Source: Cerina sp048266425
GTDB lineage: Bacteria > Bacteroidota > Bacteroidia > Flavobacteriales > Flavobacteriaceae
Direction of reading: 5' to 3'
Assembly (NCBI GenBank): GCA_048266425.1
Contig: JBLWZN010000006.1
Span: forward strand, 51,744 to 115,743
Length of the DNA stretch: 64,000 nt
Part shown: piece after piece, positions 1-8,105 of the stretch
Layout: every line of letters begins with the position of its first letter
How positions within the stretch are numbered: the stretch's first letter is position 1
Notes under the pieces: model-generated
Database searches by the model: none
Seen by the model: the letters and a program-made list of their open reading frames with translations, nothing else
What the model was told of the DNA's origin: nothing
Made by a program: the position numbers and the translations under genes

Positions 1-7
1 TGTTTGT

Positions 8-15
8 TAACTTTG
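8..15 (+). promoter_or_regulatory. Putative -7 box ahead of cysD
   Basis: TAACTTTG matches the Bacteroidota -7 consensus TAnnTTTG exactly and lies about 80 nt before the cysD start. The matching -33 TTG would fall outside the window, so the promoter is only half visible. The same octamer occurs before gldB. Confidence 0.4.
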
Positions 16-92
16 GCTAGCATTTAATATAAAAAAAATAATCAAGTGGCTTTCATCATATCAGTTGTTAAGGTCGCATAAAAAAGTATAAT

Positions 93-1049
93 TTGGAAAC
101 ATTGGAATCAGAATTGGAAGAAGTGACTACGGTGAACGAAACTTCGAATTTGGAGGTTTTAAACCGAAATCCATTGGAGAACGAGGCCTTGTACATATTT
201 AGGGAAGTGGCTGCACAATTTGAAAAACCGGTGCTGTTGTTTTCTGGAGGAAAGGACTCCATTACCTTGGTAAGATTGGCGCAAAAGGCGTTCTATCCAG
301 CCAAAATCCCATTTCCATTGATGCATATAGATACGGGCCATAATTTCCCGGAGACTATTGCCTTTAGGGACAAATTGGTAAAGGAACTGGGGGTAGAGCT
401 TATTGTGCGAAACGTACAGGACTCCATAGATGAGGGGAAAGTGGTAGAGGAAACGGGGAAGTATGCCAGTAGAAATATATTGCAGACAACTACCTTGTTG
501 GACGCGATAGAGGAGTTTAAGTTCGATGCCTGTATAGGCGGTGCCCGTAGGGACGAAGAAAAGGCAAGGGCCAAGGAGCGCATTTTTTCCGTTAGGGACG
601 ATTTTGGCCAATGGGACGAAAAAAACCAAAGGCCCGAACTTTTTGATATGCTCAACGGACAGATAGAATTGGGCCAGAATGTTAGGGTGTTTCCGATCAG
701 CAATTGGACGGAACTTGATGTTTGGAGCTATATCCAAAAGGAGAATATAGAAATACCGTCCATTTATTTTGCGCACAAAAGAAATGTGTTTTTAAGGGAC
801 GGAATGATTTGGTCCGCCGAGGACGATGTTGTTTTTCGTGCAGAAGACGAGCAAGTCCTTGAGGAAACCGTGCGTTTTAGAACGGTTGGGGACATGTCCT
901 GTACGGCAGCGGTGCTATCCCATGCCGATACCATAGACAAGGTGGTCGCAGAAATAAGGGATTCGAAAATTTCCGAAAGGGGTGCAAGGATCGACGACAA
1001 ACGATCCGAGGCAGCCATGGAAAAAAGGAAGCAACAGGGTTACTTTTAG
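93..1049 (+). CDS. cysD: Sulfate adenylyltransferase subunit 2 (CysD)
   Basis: Small subunit of ATP sulfurylase. With the CysN GTPase it adenylates sulfate to APS, the first cytoplasmic step of assimilatory sulfate reduction. The 318-residue protein has the PP-loop SGGKDS at residues 51-56, the HIDTGHNFPET segment around residue 80, and the family signature GGARRDEEKARAKER in the middle. The start is uncertain: TTG at 93 gives about 15-20 residues more than usual, and an in-frame GTG at 132 gives a more typical length. It is the first visible gene of an operon that runs rightwards into cysN; any cysH or cysC would lie upstream of the window. Function is near certain; only the start is doubtful. 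Confidence 0.95.
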   Translation: METLESELEEVTTVNETSNLEVLNRNPLENEALYIFREVAAQFEKPVLLFSGGKDSITLVRLAQKAFYPAKIPFPLMHIDTGHNFPETIAFRDKLVKELGVELIVRNVQDSIDEGKVVEETGKYASRNILQTTTLLDAIEEFKFDACIGGARRDEEKARAKERIFSVRDDFGQWDEKNQRPELFDMLNGQIELGQNVRVFPISNWTELDVWSYIQKENIEIPSIYFAHKRNVFLRDGMIWSAEDDVVFRAEDEQVLEETVRFRTVGDMSCTAAVLSHADTIDKVVAEIRDSKISERGARIDDKRSEAAMEKRKQQGYF

Positions 1050-1150
1050 TAATCGGTTGGCAGGAGCGGTAGGCAGTCCTATATATTTTGTTTTATACCA
1101 GAATAAAAAGAAAAGAATTTTATAACTAAAAAAGACTCCATTTAATAGTT

Positions 1151-1167
1151 CCTCCCATCCAGGGAGG
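1151..1167. repeat. Small palindromic repeat before cysN
   Basis: CCTCCC and GGGAGG arms around a short loop, directly before the cysN start. It belongs to the C/G-rich hairpin repeats scattered through the intergenic spaces of this window (also near 30006, 56922, 57641 and 58546). Confidence 0.5.
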
Positions 1168-1180
1168 GCAGGAGGGGATT

Positions 1181-2428
1181 ATGGAAGTACTAAAAATAGC
1201 AACGGCAGGAAGCGTGGATGATGGCAAGAGTACCTTGATTGGAAGGTTGCTCTATGATACAAAATCCTTGACCGACGATAAGTTGGAGGCCATTGAAAGA
1301 ACAAGCAAGAAAAAGGGATACGACTATTTGGATTTTTCCCTGGCGACGGACGGCTTGGTAGCCGAAAGGGAACAGGGGATCACCATCGATGTGGCCCATA
1401 TCTATTTTTCAACGGCGACTAAAAGCTATATCATTGCCGATACTCCCGGCCATGTGGAATATACCCGTAACATGGTTACCGGCGCCTCCACCTCCCAGGC
1501 CGCGATTATCTTGATCGATGCGAGAAAAGGAGTGATAGAACAGACCAATAGGCACTTTTTTATCAACAACCTGCTCCGGATCAAGGATGTAATCGTTGCC
1601 ATAAACAAGATGGACTTGGTCGATTTTTCCGAAGATCGATACAATGAGATCAAATCGGATTTCGAGGTATTAATGGGCAAAAGGGATTACCAAGATCAGA
1701 ATATTACCTTTATTCCGGTAAGTGCGTTAAAAGGGGACAATGTGGTCCATAAATCAAAGGCGATGGCTTGGTACAAGGGCCAGACCCTTTTGGAGCATTT
1801 GGAAGCGGTTGATCGTAAGGATGTCTATAATATTGGCACCCCCAGATTCCCGGTGCAATACGTTATTCGGCCCAAAACGGATGAATTTCACGATTTTAGG
1901 GGCTTTGCGGGAAAGGTGTACGGAGGGGAACTAAGTGTGGGTGATGAGGTGGTGGTTTTGCCATCGATGACCAAATCAAAAATTAAGGACATATATTTTT
2001 ATGATAAAAAATATAGGACCGCGACCCGCCGTTCTTCGGTAACGATAACCTTGGAAGACGAAATCAATGTAAGTCGAGGGGATATGTTGGTAAAGGCCGG
2101 CGATCTGCCCACGATCGACAAACAATTTACAGCGACGATTTCTTGGATGGATGGACAAAATTTAAGTGTTGGTAATAAATACGTCCTACAGCATGGGGTG
2201 AACAAGGTTTTGGCCAAGGTTGAGACGATCCACCACAAGATCAATCCAGATTATTCAGGTATTGAGGAAGGAGTGGCTTCTTTGGGAATGAACGACATTG
2301 CACAAGTATCTTTTAGACTGAACAAACCCATTTTTTACGATTCGTTCAAGAATCACCGTACCAATGGATCTTTTATTCTGATCGATTCCAATTCCAACCA
2401 TACGGCTGGAGTAGGGTTTATCAATTAA
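1181..2428 (+). CDS. cysN: Sulfate adenylyltransferase subunit 1, GTPase (CysN)
   Basis: Large GTP-hydrolysing subunit that drives APS formation by CysD. An EF-Tu-like GTPase domain is clear: P-loop AGSVDDGKST at residues 9-18, DTPGH near residue 87 and NKMD near 142, followed by beta-barrel domains 2 and 3. At 415 residues it ends after the barrels, so it lacks the APS kinase (CysC) fusion seen in some relatives. ATG at 1181 is the natural start, placing the P-loop at the usual distance. A 131-nt gap with a small palindrome separates it from cysD; cotranscription is inferred. Confidence 0.95.
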   Translation: MEVLKIATAGSVDDGKSTLIGRLLYDTKSLTDDKLEAIERTSKKKGYDYLDFSLATDGLVAEREQGITIDVAHIYFSTATKSYIIADTPGHVEYTRNMVTGASTSQAAIILIDARKGVIEQTNRHFFINNLLRIKDVIVAINKMDLVDFSEDRYNEIKSDFEVLMGKRDYQDQNITFIPVSALKGDNVVHKSKAMAWYKGQTLLEHLEAVDRKDVYNIGTPRFPVQYVIRPKTDEFHDFRGFAGKVYGGELSVGDEVVVLPSMTKSKIKDIYFYDKKYRTATRRSSVTITLEDEINVSRGDMLVKAGDLPTIDKQFTATISWMDGQNLSVGNKYVLQHGVNKVLAKVETIHHKINPDYSGIEEGVASLGMNDIAQVSFRLNKPIFYDSFKNHRTNGSFILIDSNSNHTAGVGFIN

Positions 2429-2664
2429 GAGCCTACAGAAACGATGTGGGATAGATTTGTACAACAAGTCTATTGAATCTATAGGATAAATAGATTAATA
2501 TGGACAGAACCTTGATCGTCCAGTTATGAGTTCCAATTTTCAGTAGGGGATTTGGGCACAACTTATGAAATAGGACATAGCGAAATTTGAGATAGGCCGA
2601 TCGGGTTTATGACGAAAGGCGGGTTTTTTAATTAATTATCAGATAATTACAAAAATTTGAACGC

Positions 2665-4758
2665 ATGAAAACATTTACATCAGAATTGGTTAATCCGGTA
2701 GTAGAACAGGATATTTTGGATCTTGGGGCTAAGATCAACTTGTTCAAAGGCGGAAAAATAACGGATGATAAATTTCGCAGCGTGCGTTTGGCAAGAGGGA
2801 TTTACGGCCAACGGCAGCCCGGCGTTCAGATGATTCGAATTAAAAGGCCATATGGCAAGGTTACCTCTGCCCAATTGCGTAGAATTTGTGAGGTTTCCGA
2901 TGAGTATTCTACAGGACGCCTTCATATTACCACACGGCAGGACATCCAGATACACTTTGTGGATGTTGCCCGGACCCCACAGCTTTGGACGGAGTTGGAA
3001 AAGGATGGGGTGACCATTCGGGAAGCTTGTGGTAATACGGTACGGAACGTAACCGCTAGTGAAACCGCTGGAATAGATGTCAACGAACCTTTCGATGTTT
3101 CTCCCTATGCCCATGCGCTTTTTGAGTATTTTCTTAGAAATCCGCCCAACCAGGAAATGGGCCGAAAATTTAAGGTGTCATTTTCCGCAAGTGATGCGGA
3201 CACGGGACTTTCCTACCTACACGATATAGGACTCATTGCCAAGATTCAAGATGGGGTTAGGGGGTTCAAGGTACTGCTCGGTGGTGGACTCGGCGCCCAA
3301 CCAAGACATGCCGATTTGTTTGCCGAATTCTTACCTGCCGACAAGATAGTTCCTTTGATGGAAAATGTGGTTCGCGTATTCGACCGTTATGGGGAGCGCA
3401 ACAATCGCAACAAGGCCAGGATGAAATTTCTTATCCAAAATATTGGCTTGGACAAGTTCAAGGAATTAATGAAGGAGGAGGAATTGGCGGTGCCCTTTAA
3501 ATCTTATCCCATTGATGCCGAGGCATATCCCAAGGTGAAAATTGCGGAGATAAAGGATATTCCCCAAATAGAAATAAAGGACCAAATACTATTTGAACAA
3601 TGGAAGTCCACCAATCTGGTTCCTCAAAAGCAGGAAGGCTACGTAGCCATCGGAATACGGGTAAAGTTAGGGGATTTCTACACCAAGGAGGCAAGACAGC
3701 TGGCCGATCTTGTTGAGAAATACGCCGCTGGGGAAATGCGGATGACCCTGCGCCAAAATATTTTGATTCCCTATGTAAGGGAAGATGTTGTTCCCTTCTT
3801 TTACCAGGAATTGGATAAACTGGGCATGGCCTTGGTCGGCTATAATACTGCGGCCGACATTACAGCCTGCCCGGGTACGGATACCTGCAACCTGGGTATT
3901 TCCAGTAGTACGGGGATCGCTGTTGAACTGGAGCGTGTCATCGATGCCGAATACCCGCACTACATCAATAATCCAGATGTGGCCATAAAGATCAGTGGAT
4001 GTATGAATGCCTGCGGTCAGCACAATATGGCCAATATCGGCTTTCAGGGCATGTCCATAAGGGCCAATAACAAGATGGTGGCTCCGGCCCTTCAGGTGTT
4101 GTTGGGTGGTGGTAATTTTGGGAACGGAAATGGCCGTTATGCGGACAAGGTGATTAAGGTGCCCAGCAAACGAGGGCCACAGGCGTTGCGGTTGATCTTG
4201 GACGATTATGAGGCCAATGCCAACGGAAAGTCCTTTGTGGATTATTATGAGGAAAAGGGCCAGATCTATTTTTACGATTTTCTAAAGCCGTTGGCAGACA
4301 TTGAAAGCCTCACCGCCGAGGATTTTATAGATTGGGGAACCCATGAACAATATGAAAAGGCAATTGGGGTAGGCGAATGCGCCGGGGTTATCATCGATTT
4401 GATCGCGACCTTGTTTACGGAGAGCGAGGAGAAAATTGAAAGTGCACTTGCTGCTTATAAGAATCAAAAATGGGCTGCAAGCATCTATCATTCGTATTCT
4501 TCGATCATCAATTCTGCCAAGGCCTTATTGCTTTCGGACAATAAGAAGACCAATACCCATATCGGGATAATTGAGGACTTTGATGAATTTTTTGTGTCGA
4601 CCAATAAAATAGATTTGGGAACCTCCTTTGAGAGGTTCTTACTTCAATTGAACCAGAATGCCCCGACCGAAGCTTTTGCAAAAAGCTATTTGGAAGATGC
4701 CAAAGCGTTTTTGGAAAAAGGGGAGGCCTACAGAAAATTAGAGCTTGCGGAGGCGTAA
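2665..4758 (+). CDS. Ferredoxin-type sulfite (nitrite/sulfite) reductase with C-terminal HEPN-like extension
   Basis: Reduces sulfite to sulfide with six electrons at a coupled siroheme-[4Fe-4S] centre. The cluster ligands are visible as CX5C (Cys402, Cys408) and CX3C (Cys446, Cys450), and two ferredoxin-like/substrate-binding repeats (HITTRQDIQ and MRMTLRQN) are present. The context (cysD, cysN, siroheme synthesis) says sulfite rather than nitrite. The core ends near residue 570; the last ~120 residues (from about AAYKNQKWAAS to the end) are helical and resemble a HEPN domain, making the protein longer (697 aa) than a plain assimilatory enzyme. A 236-nt gap separates it from cysN and holds no clear signal. 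Confidence 0.9.
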   Translation: MKTFTSELVNPVVEQDILDLGAKINLFKGGKITDDKFRSVRLARGIYGQRQPGVQMIRIKRPYGKVTSAQLRRICEVSDEYSTGRLHITTRQDIQIHFVDVARTPQLWTELEKDGVTIREACGNTVRNVTASETAGIDVNEPFDVSPYAHALFEYFLRNPPNQEMGRKFKVSFSASDADTGLSYLHDIGLIAKIQDGVRGFKVLLGGGLGAQPRHADLFAEFLPADKIVPLMENVVRVFDRYGERNNRNKARMKFLIQNIGLDKFKELMKEEELAVPFKSYPIDAEAYPKVKIAEIKDIPQIEIKDQILFEQWKSTNLVPQKQEGYVAIGIRVKLGDFYTKEARQLADLVEKYAAGEMRMTLRQNILIPYVREDVVPFFYQELDKLGMALVGYNTAADITACPGTDTCNLGISSSTGIAVELERVIDAEYPHYINNPDVAIKISGCMNACGQHNMANIGFQGMSIRANNKMVAPALQVLLGGGNFGNGNGRYADKVIKVPSKRGPQALRLILDDYEANANGKSFVDYYEEKGQIYFYDFLKPLADIESLTAEDFIDWGTHEQYEKAIGVGECAGVIIDLIATLFTESEEKIESALAAYKNQKWAASIYHSYSSIINSAKALLLSDNKKTNTHIGIIEDFDEFFVSTNKIDLGTSFERFLLQLNQNAPTEAFAKSYLEDAKAFLEKGEAYRKLELAEA

Positions 4759-4878
4759 GACCTACAAAGTTGGCAGTAACAGTTGGCAGTATTGTAAAAG
4801 GTCCAACTTGTTAATATAAAAATAGTATCACAGTTAACTTTTAAAGAAGAAACCAATAACCCATCACAGGAAATTAGT

Positions 4879-5754
4879 TTGAAAACAAACGATAAACATA
4901 AAAACAAGGTTGGGAATTTGCCCTTAATTTTTCCTTCCCAAAATTATTGGGAGGGGGCTAAGGGGCTTCTTACGGTCGTAGGAGCGGGCCCTGGCGATGT
5001 AGAACTCATCACCCTAAAAGCCATTAAAGCCTTGAACGCTGCAGATGTCGTTCTTTACGATGCCTTGGTAAACCCTGAATTGTTGGAATATGCCCCGCAC
5101 GCCGAGCATATTTTCGTGGGCAAAAGAAAGGGCTGCTACGTTTTTCAACAGGAACAAATCAATGAACTGATCGTTAGCCGTGCCAAGACCCAAGGACATG
5201 TAGTGCGATTAAAAGGGGGCGACCCCTTTGTTTTTGGCCGTGGTGCCGAAGAAATGGAATATGCGGCTTCCCATGGTTTGCAAGTAGCCGTGGTCCCCGG
5301 AATATCCGCTTGCATGGCGGTACCTGCCTATCAAGGCATTCCTGTGACCAAGAGAGGGGCCGCAGAAAGTTTTTGGGTCATTACGGGTACTACAAAGGAC
5401 CATAAATTATCCAAGGATGTTGCCTTGGCCTCCCGATCCAATGCTACGGTCATCATCTTAATGGGAATGTCCAAGTTATCGGAAATCGTTGGCCTCTATA
5501 AAAAACAGGGAAAATCCGACCTTCCTGTCGGTATCATCCAAAACGGGACCTGCTGGGATGAGAAAGTGGGTTTCGGAACCATTGACACCATTGAGGAGGA
5601 AGTTGGTAAGCATCAATTGGCCAATCCGGCCATTATTGTCATAGGCGAAGTGGTTGCCCACAGGGAAACAATGTTGAATATTATAGAACGCCATAAAATA
5701 AAATCGGAAAGTCTTGCCTTTGACTACATCGGGACAAAGGAAGAAAGTTTATAA
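4879..5754 (+). CDS. cobA: Uroporphyrinogen-III C-methyltransferase (siroheme synthesis)
   Basis: SAM-dependent methylation of uroporphyrinogen III to precorrin-2, the committed step to the siroheme needed by the upstream sulfite reductase. Visible motifs are TVVGAGPGD near residue 33, the LKGGDPFVFGRG block, and the VVPGISA segment of tetrapyrrole methylases. The protein is 291 residues because of a ~30-residue N-terminal tail before the conserved core; TTG at 4879 is the assumed start and a shorter one is possible. No oxidase/ferrochelatase domain (CysG N-terminal half) is fused, so later siroheme steps must be encoded elsewhere. Confidence 0.92.
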   Translation: MKTNDKHKNKVGNLPLIFPSQNYWEGAKGLLTVVGAGPGDVELITLKAIKALNAADVVLYDALVNPELLEYAPHAEHIFVGKRKGCYVFQQEQINELIVSRAKTQGHVVRLKGGDPFVFGRGAEEMEYAASHGLQVAVVPGISACMAVPAYQGIPVTKRGAAESFWVITGTTKDHKLSKDVALASRSNATVIILMGMSKLSEIVGLYKKQGKSDLPVGIIQNGTCWDEKVGFGTIDTIEEEVGKHQLANPAIIVIGEVVAHRETMLNIIERHKIKSESLAFDYIGTKEESL

Positions 5755-5777
5755 AAACCAGAATTAAGTCACTTACA

Positions 5778-6842
5778 ATGATAAAAACAGATATTTTGAT
5801 TATTGGTGCCGGGCCCACAGGGCTGTTCACCGTTTTTGAGGCTGGGCTGTTAAAGCTAAAAACCCATTTGATAGATGCTTTGCCACAGCCTGGCGGGCAA
5901 TGTTCGGAGATATATCCAAAGAAGCCTATTTATGATATTCCCGCATTTCCTGAAATACTGGCTGGGGACTTGGTAAAGAATCTAATGGAACAGATAAGGC
6001 CTTTTGAGCCTGGTTTTACCCTAGGGGAAAGAGCGGAAACCTTGGATAGACTTGAGGATGGTTCCTTTATCGTTACCACAAACAGGGGGACAAAACATCA
6101 TGCGCCCGTTGTGGTGATCGCTGGCGGGCTAGGTTCGTTTGAGCCTCGCAAGCCTTTGATTCCAAATATCCAGAATTTTGAGGATAAGGGGATTGCCTAT
6201 ATGATCAAAGATCCCGAAGTATATCGAAATAAAAAAGTGGTGATTTCAGGGGGTGGCGATTCCGCTTTGGACTGGGCCATTTTCTTGGCCGAGGTGGCCA
6301 GTGAGGTTTCATTGGTACACCGAAGAAACGAGTTTAGGGGAGCGTTGGACTCCGTGGAAAAGGCCTCCGAATTGGCCAAACTGGGCAGAATTCAGCTCTT
6401 TACCGAAGCTGAGGTTACTGCTGTACATGGGGAATCGGAGTTGGAAGCGGTTATCGTAACCCACAATGATAAGGAGAAAGGGGAGACTTACGTAGAAGCC
6501 GATGCCTTTATTCCCTTGTTTGGACTTTCCCCAAAGTTGGGTCCGATCGGTAATTGGGGCTTGGAAATCGAGAAGAATGCCATCAAAGTTGATAACTCCT
6601 ATGATTACCAGACCAATATTCCCGGAGTGTATGCCATCGGGGATGTAAACACCTATCCCGGCAAACTGAAATTGATACTTTCCGGTTTCCACGAGGCGGC
6701 AGTAATGTGCCAGAGTGCCTATCAATTGATCAATCCCGGAAAACGTTATGTGATGAAATATACGACGGTAGGCGGGGTAGAAGGATTTGACGGTACCAAA
6801 AAGGAAGCCAAAAAAGAAGTGGTACAAAGTATAATGGCTTAA
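5778..6842 (+). CDS. FAD/NAD(P)-dependent ferredoxin-NADP reductase-like oxidoreductase
   Basis: A thioredoxin-reductase-fold flavoprotein of the type-2 ferredoxin-NADP reductase group. The FAD-binding GAGPTGL is at residues 9-15, the NAD(P)-binding GGGDSALDWA lies mid-protein, and AIGDVNTYPGKLKLI near the end is the usual FAD-contact segment. It lacks the CxxC of thioredoxin reductases. Its position 23 nt after the siroheme gene in the sulfate-assimilation operon suggests it feeds electrons (directly or through ferredoxin) to the sulfite reductase; that role is inferred, the family assignment is seen. Confidence 0.88.
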   Translation: MIKTDILIIGAGPTGLFTVFEAGLLKLKTHLIDALPQPGGQCSEIYPKKPIYDIPAFPEILAGDLVKNLMEQIRPFEPGFTLGERAETLDRLEDGSFIVTTNRGTKHHAPVVVIAGGLGSFEPRKPLIPNIQNFEDKGIAYMIKDPEVYRNKKVVISGGGDSALDWAIFLAEVASEVSLVHRRNEFRGALDSVEKASELAKLGRIQLFTEAEVTAVHGESELEAVIVTHNDKEKGETYVEADAFIPLFGLSPKLGPIGNWGLEIEKNAIKVDNSYDYQTNIPGVYAIGDVNTYPGKLKLILSGFHEAAVMCQSAYQLINPGKRYVMKYTTVGGVEGFDGTKKEAKKEVVQSIMA

Positions 6843-6884
6843 CGGAGGTTGGGCCAATAAGATAATTATTCTGAATTAGTCAAG

Positions 6885-6936
6885 GCCTGCCGAGTTGGGA
6901 GCTTTTTATAAGCTTCCCAAATCTAGCGGGCTTTTT
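6885..6936 (+). terminator. Rho-independent terminator of the sulfate-assimilation operon
   Basis: A two-part stem (outer GCCTGC/GCGGGC with one wobble, inner TTGGGAGC/GCTTCCCAA with a bulge) is followed by TTTTTG. It lies 43 nt after the last gene of the operon. Confidence 0.6.
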
Positions 6937-6986
6937 GTTGTGGTTTGCACAAGGTTCACGCCTATTTTCCAAATAGTCCGATTCCC

Positions 6987-7017
6987 TTGTATTTGACCGT
7001 GCTATACCGTTACTTTG
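6987..7017 (+). promoter_or_regulatory. Possible promoter of the methionine synthase genes
   Basis: TTG at 6987-6989 and TTACTTTG at 7010-7017 (one mismatch to TAnnTTTG) are separated by 20 nt, about 74 nt before the start codon. No SAM or cobalamin riboswitch pattern is visible in this leader. Confidence 0.35.
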
Positions 7018-7090
7018 CAAAGTCAAAATTAATAGGATTTCCCCTATTTGGACTACCCAAATCGCAGTTCTGCATAATTGCCGCGAATCA

Positions 7091-8101
7091 ATGAAAAAAA
7101 TTGAAGAAATACTAGAAGAGAGAATCTTGGTTTTGGATGGTGCCATGGGAACTATGCTGCAGCGTTATAAATTCTCCGAAGCCGATTTTCGTGGAGAACG
7201 TTTTAAGGATTGGCCTTATCCCCTGCAGGGGAATAACGACCTATTATCCTTGACCAAACCTCAGGCTATTGCAGAAGTACATCGTAAATATTTAGAGGCC
7301 GGGGCCGATATATTGGAGACCAATACCTTTTCTAGTACCACTATTGCGATGGCAGATTATCACATGGAGGAATTGGTGTACGACCTAAACTTTGAATCGG
7401 CCCAAATCGCCAAAAAAGTAGCGGCTGAGTTTACCGCAATAAACCCTGATAAACCCAGGTTTGTAGCGGGTAGTATGGGACCTACGAACAGAACGGCCAG
7501 CATGTCCCCCGATGTTAACGACCCCGGATTTAGGGCCATTTCATTTGAAGAATTAAGAAAGGCCTACAAACAACAAGCAGAGGCCCTGCTCGATGGAGGG
7601 GTCGATATCTTGTTGGTGGAAACCGTATTTGACACCCTCAATGCCAAGGCGGCCCTATTTGCCATTGAGGAAATAAAGGAGGAACGGAACATTTCTATTC
7701 CCGTCATGGTGAGTGGTACCATAACCGATGCCTCTGGCCGAACGCTTTCTGGACAGACGGCAGAGGCATTTTTAATTTCCATTTCCCATATCCCATTGCT
7801 TTCCGTGGGGTTGAACTGTGCCTTGGGAGCCAAGCAGTTAACGCCTTACCTGGAGGTGTTGTCACAGAAAGCGGATACCGCCGTTTCTGCCCACCCCAAT
7901 GCTGGATTGCCCAATGCCTTTGGGGAATACGACGAAACTCCCGAACAAATGGCCGATCAAATAAAGGAATATCTGGAAAAGGGATTGGTCAACATTATCG
8001 GTGGTTGTTGTGGAACTACGGAGAAGCATATTAAGGCGATAGCGGATATGGCAAAGTATTATGATCCGAGAAATGTCAGGGCCAACAGTACTACTACATA
8101 A
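7091..8101 (+). CDS. metH: Homocysteine S-methyltransferase half of methionine synthase
   Basis: Corresponds to the N-terminal, zinc- and homocysteine-binding module of cobalamin-dependent methionine synthase. It keeps the DGAMGTMLQ opening at residues ~16-24, a first zinc Cys in LNCALG and the Cys pair in GGCCGTT near the end. At 336 residues it stops just where the pterin-binding module begins in full-length MetH. The rest is supplied by the next gene, 4 nt downstream, so the two products must act together. Methylcobalamin is the expected methyl donor. Confidence 0.92.
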   Translation: MKKIEEILEERILVLDGAMGTMLQRYKFSEADFRGERFKDWPYPLQGNNDLLSLTKPQAIAEVHRKYLEAGADILETNTFSSTTIAMADYHMEELVYDLNFESAQIAKKVAAEFTAINPDKPRFVAGSMGPTNRTASMSPDVNDPGFRAISFEELRKAYKQQAEALLDGGVDILLVETVFDTLNAKAALFAIEEIKEERNISIPVMVSGTITDASGRTLSGQTAEAFLISISHIPLLSVGLNCALGAKQLTPYLEVLSQKADTAVSAHPNAGLPNAFGEYDETPEQMADQIKEYLEKGLVNIIGGCCGTTEKHIKAIADMAKYYDPRNVRANSTTT

Positions 8102-8105
8102 ATAG

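Noticed and set aside
6843..7090. SAM or cobalamin riboswitch before the methionine genes
   Set aside because: None of the conserved boxes (for example ATGAAACC-type or the B12 box) could be found; the space is mostly a terminator and a short leader.
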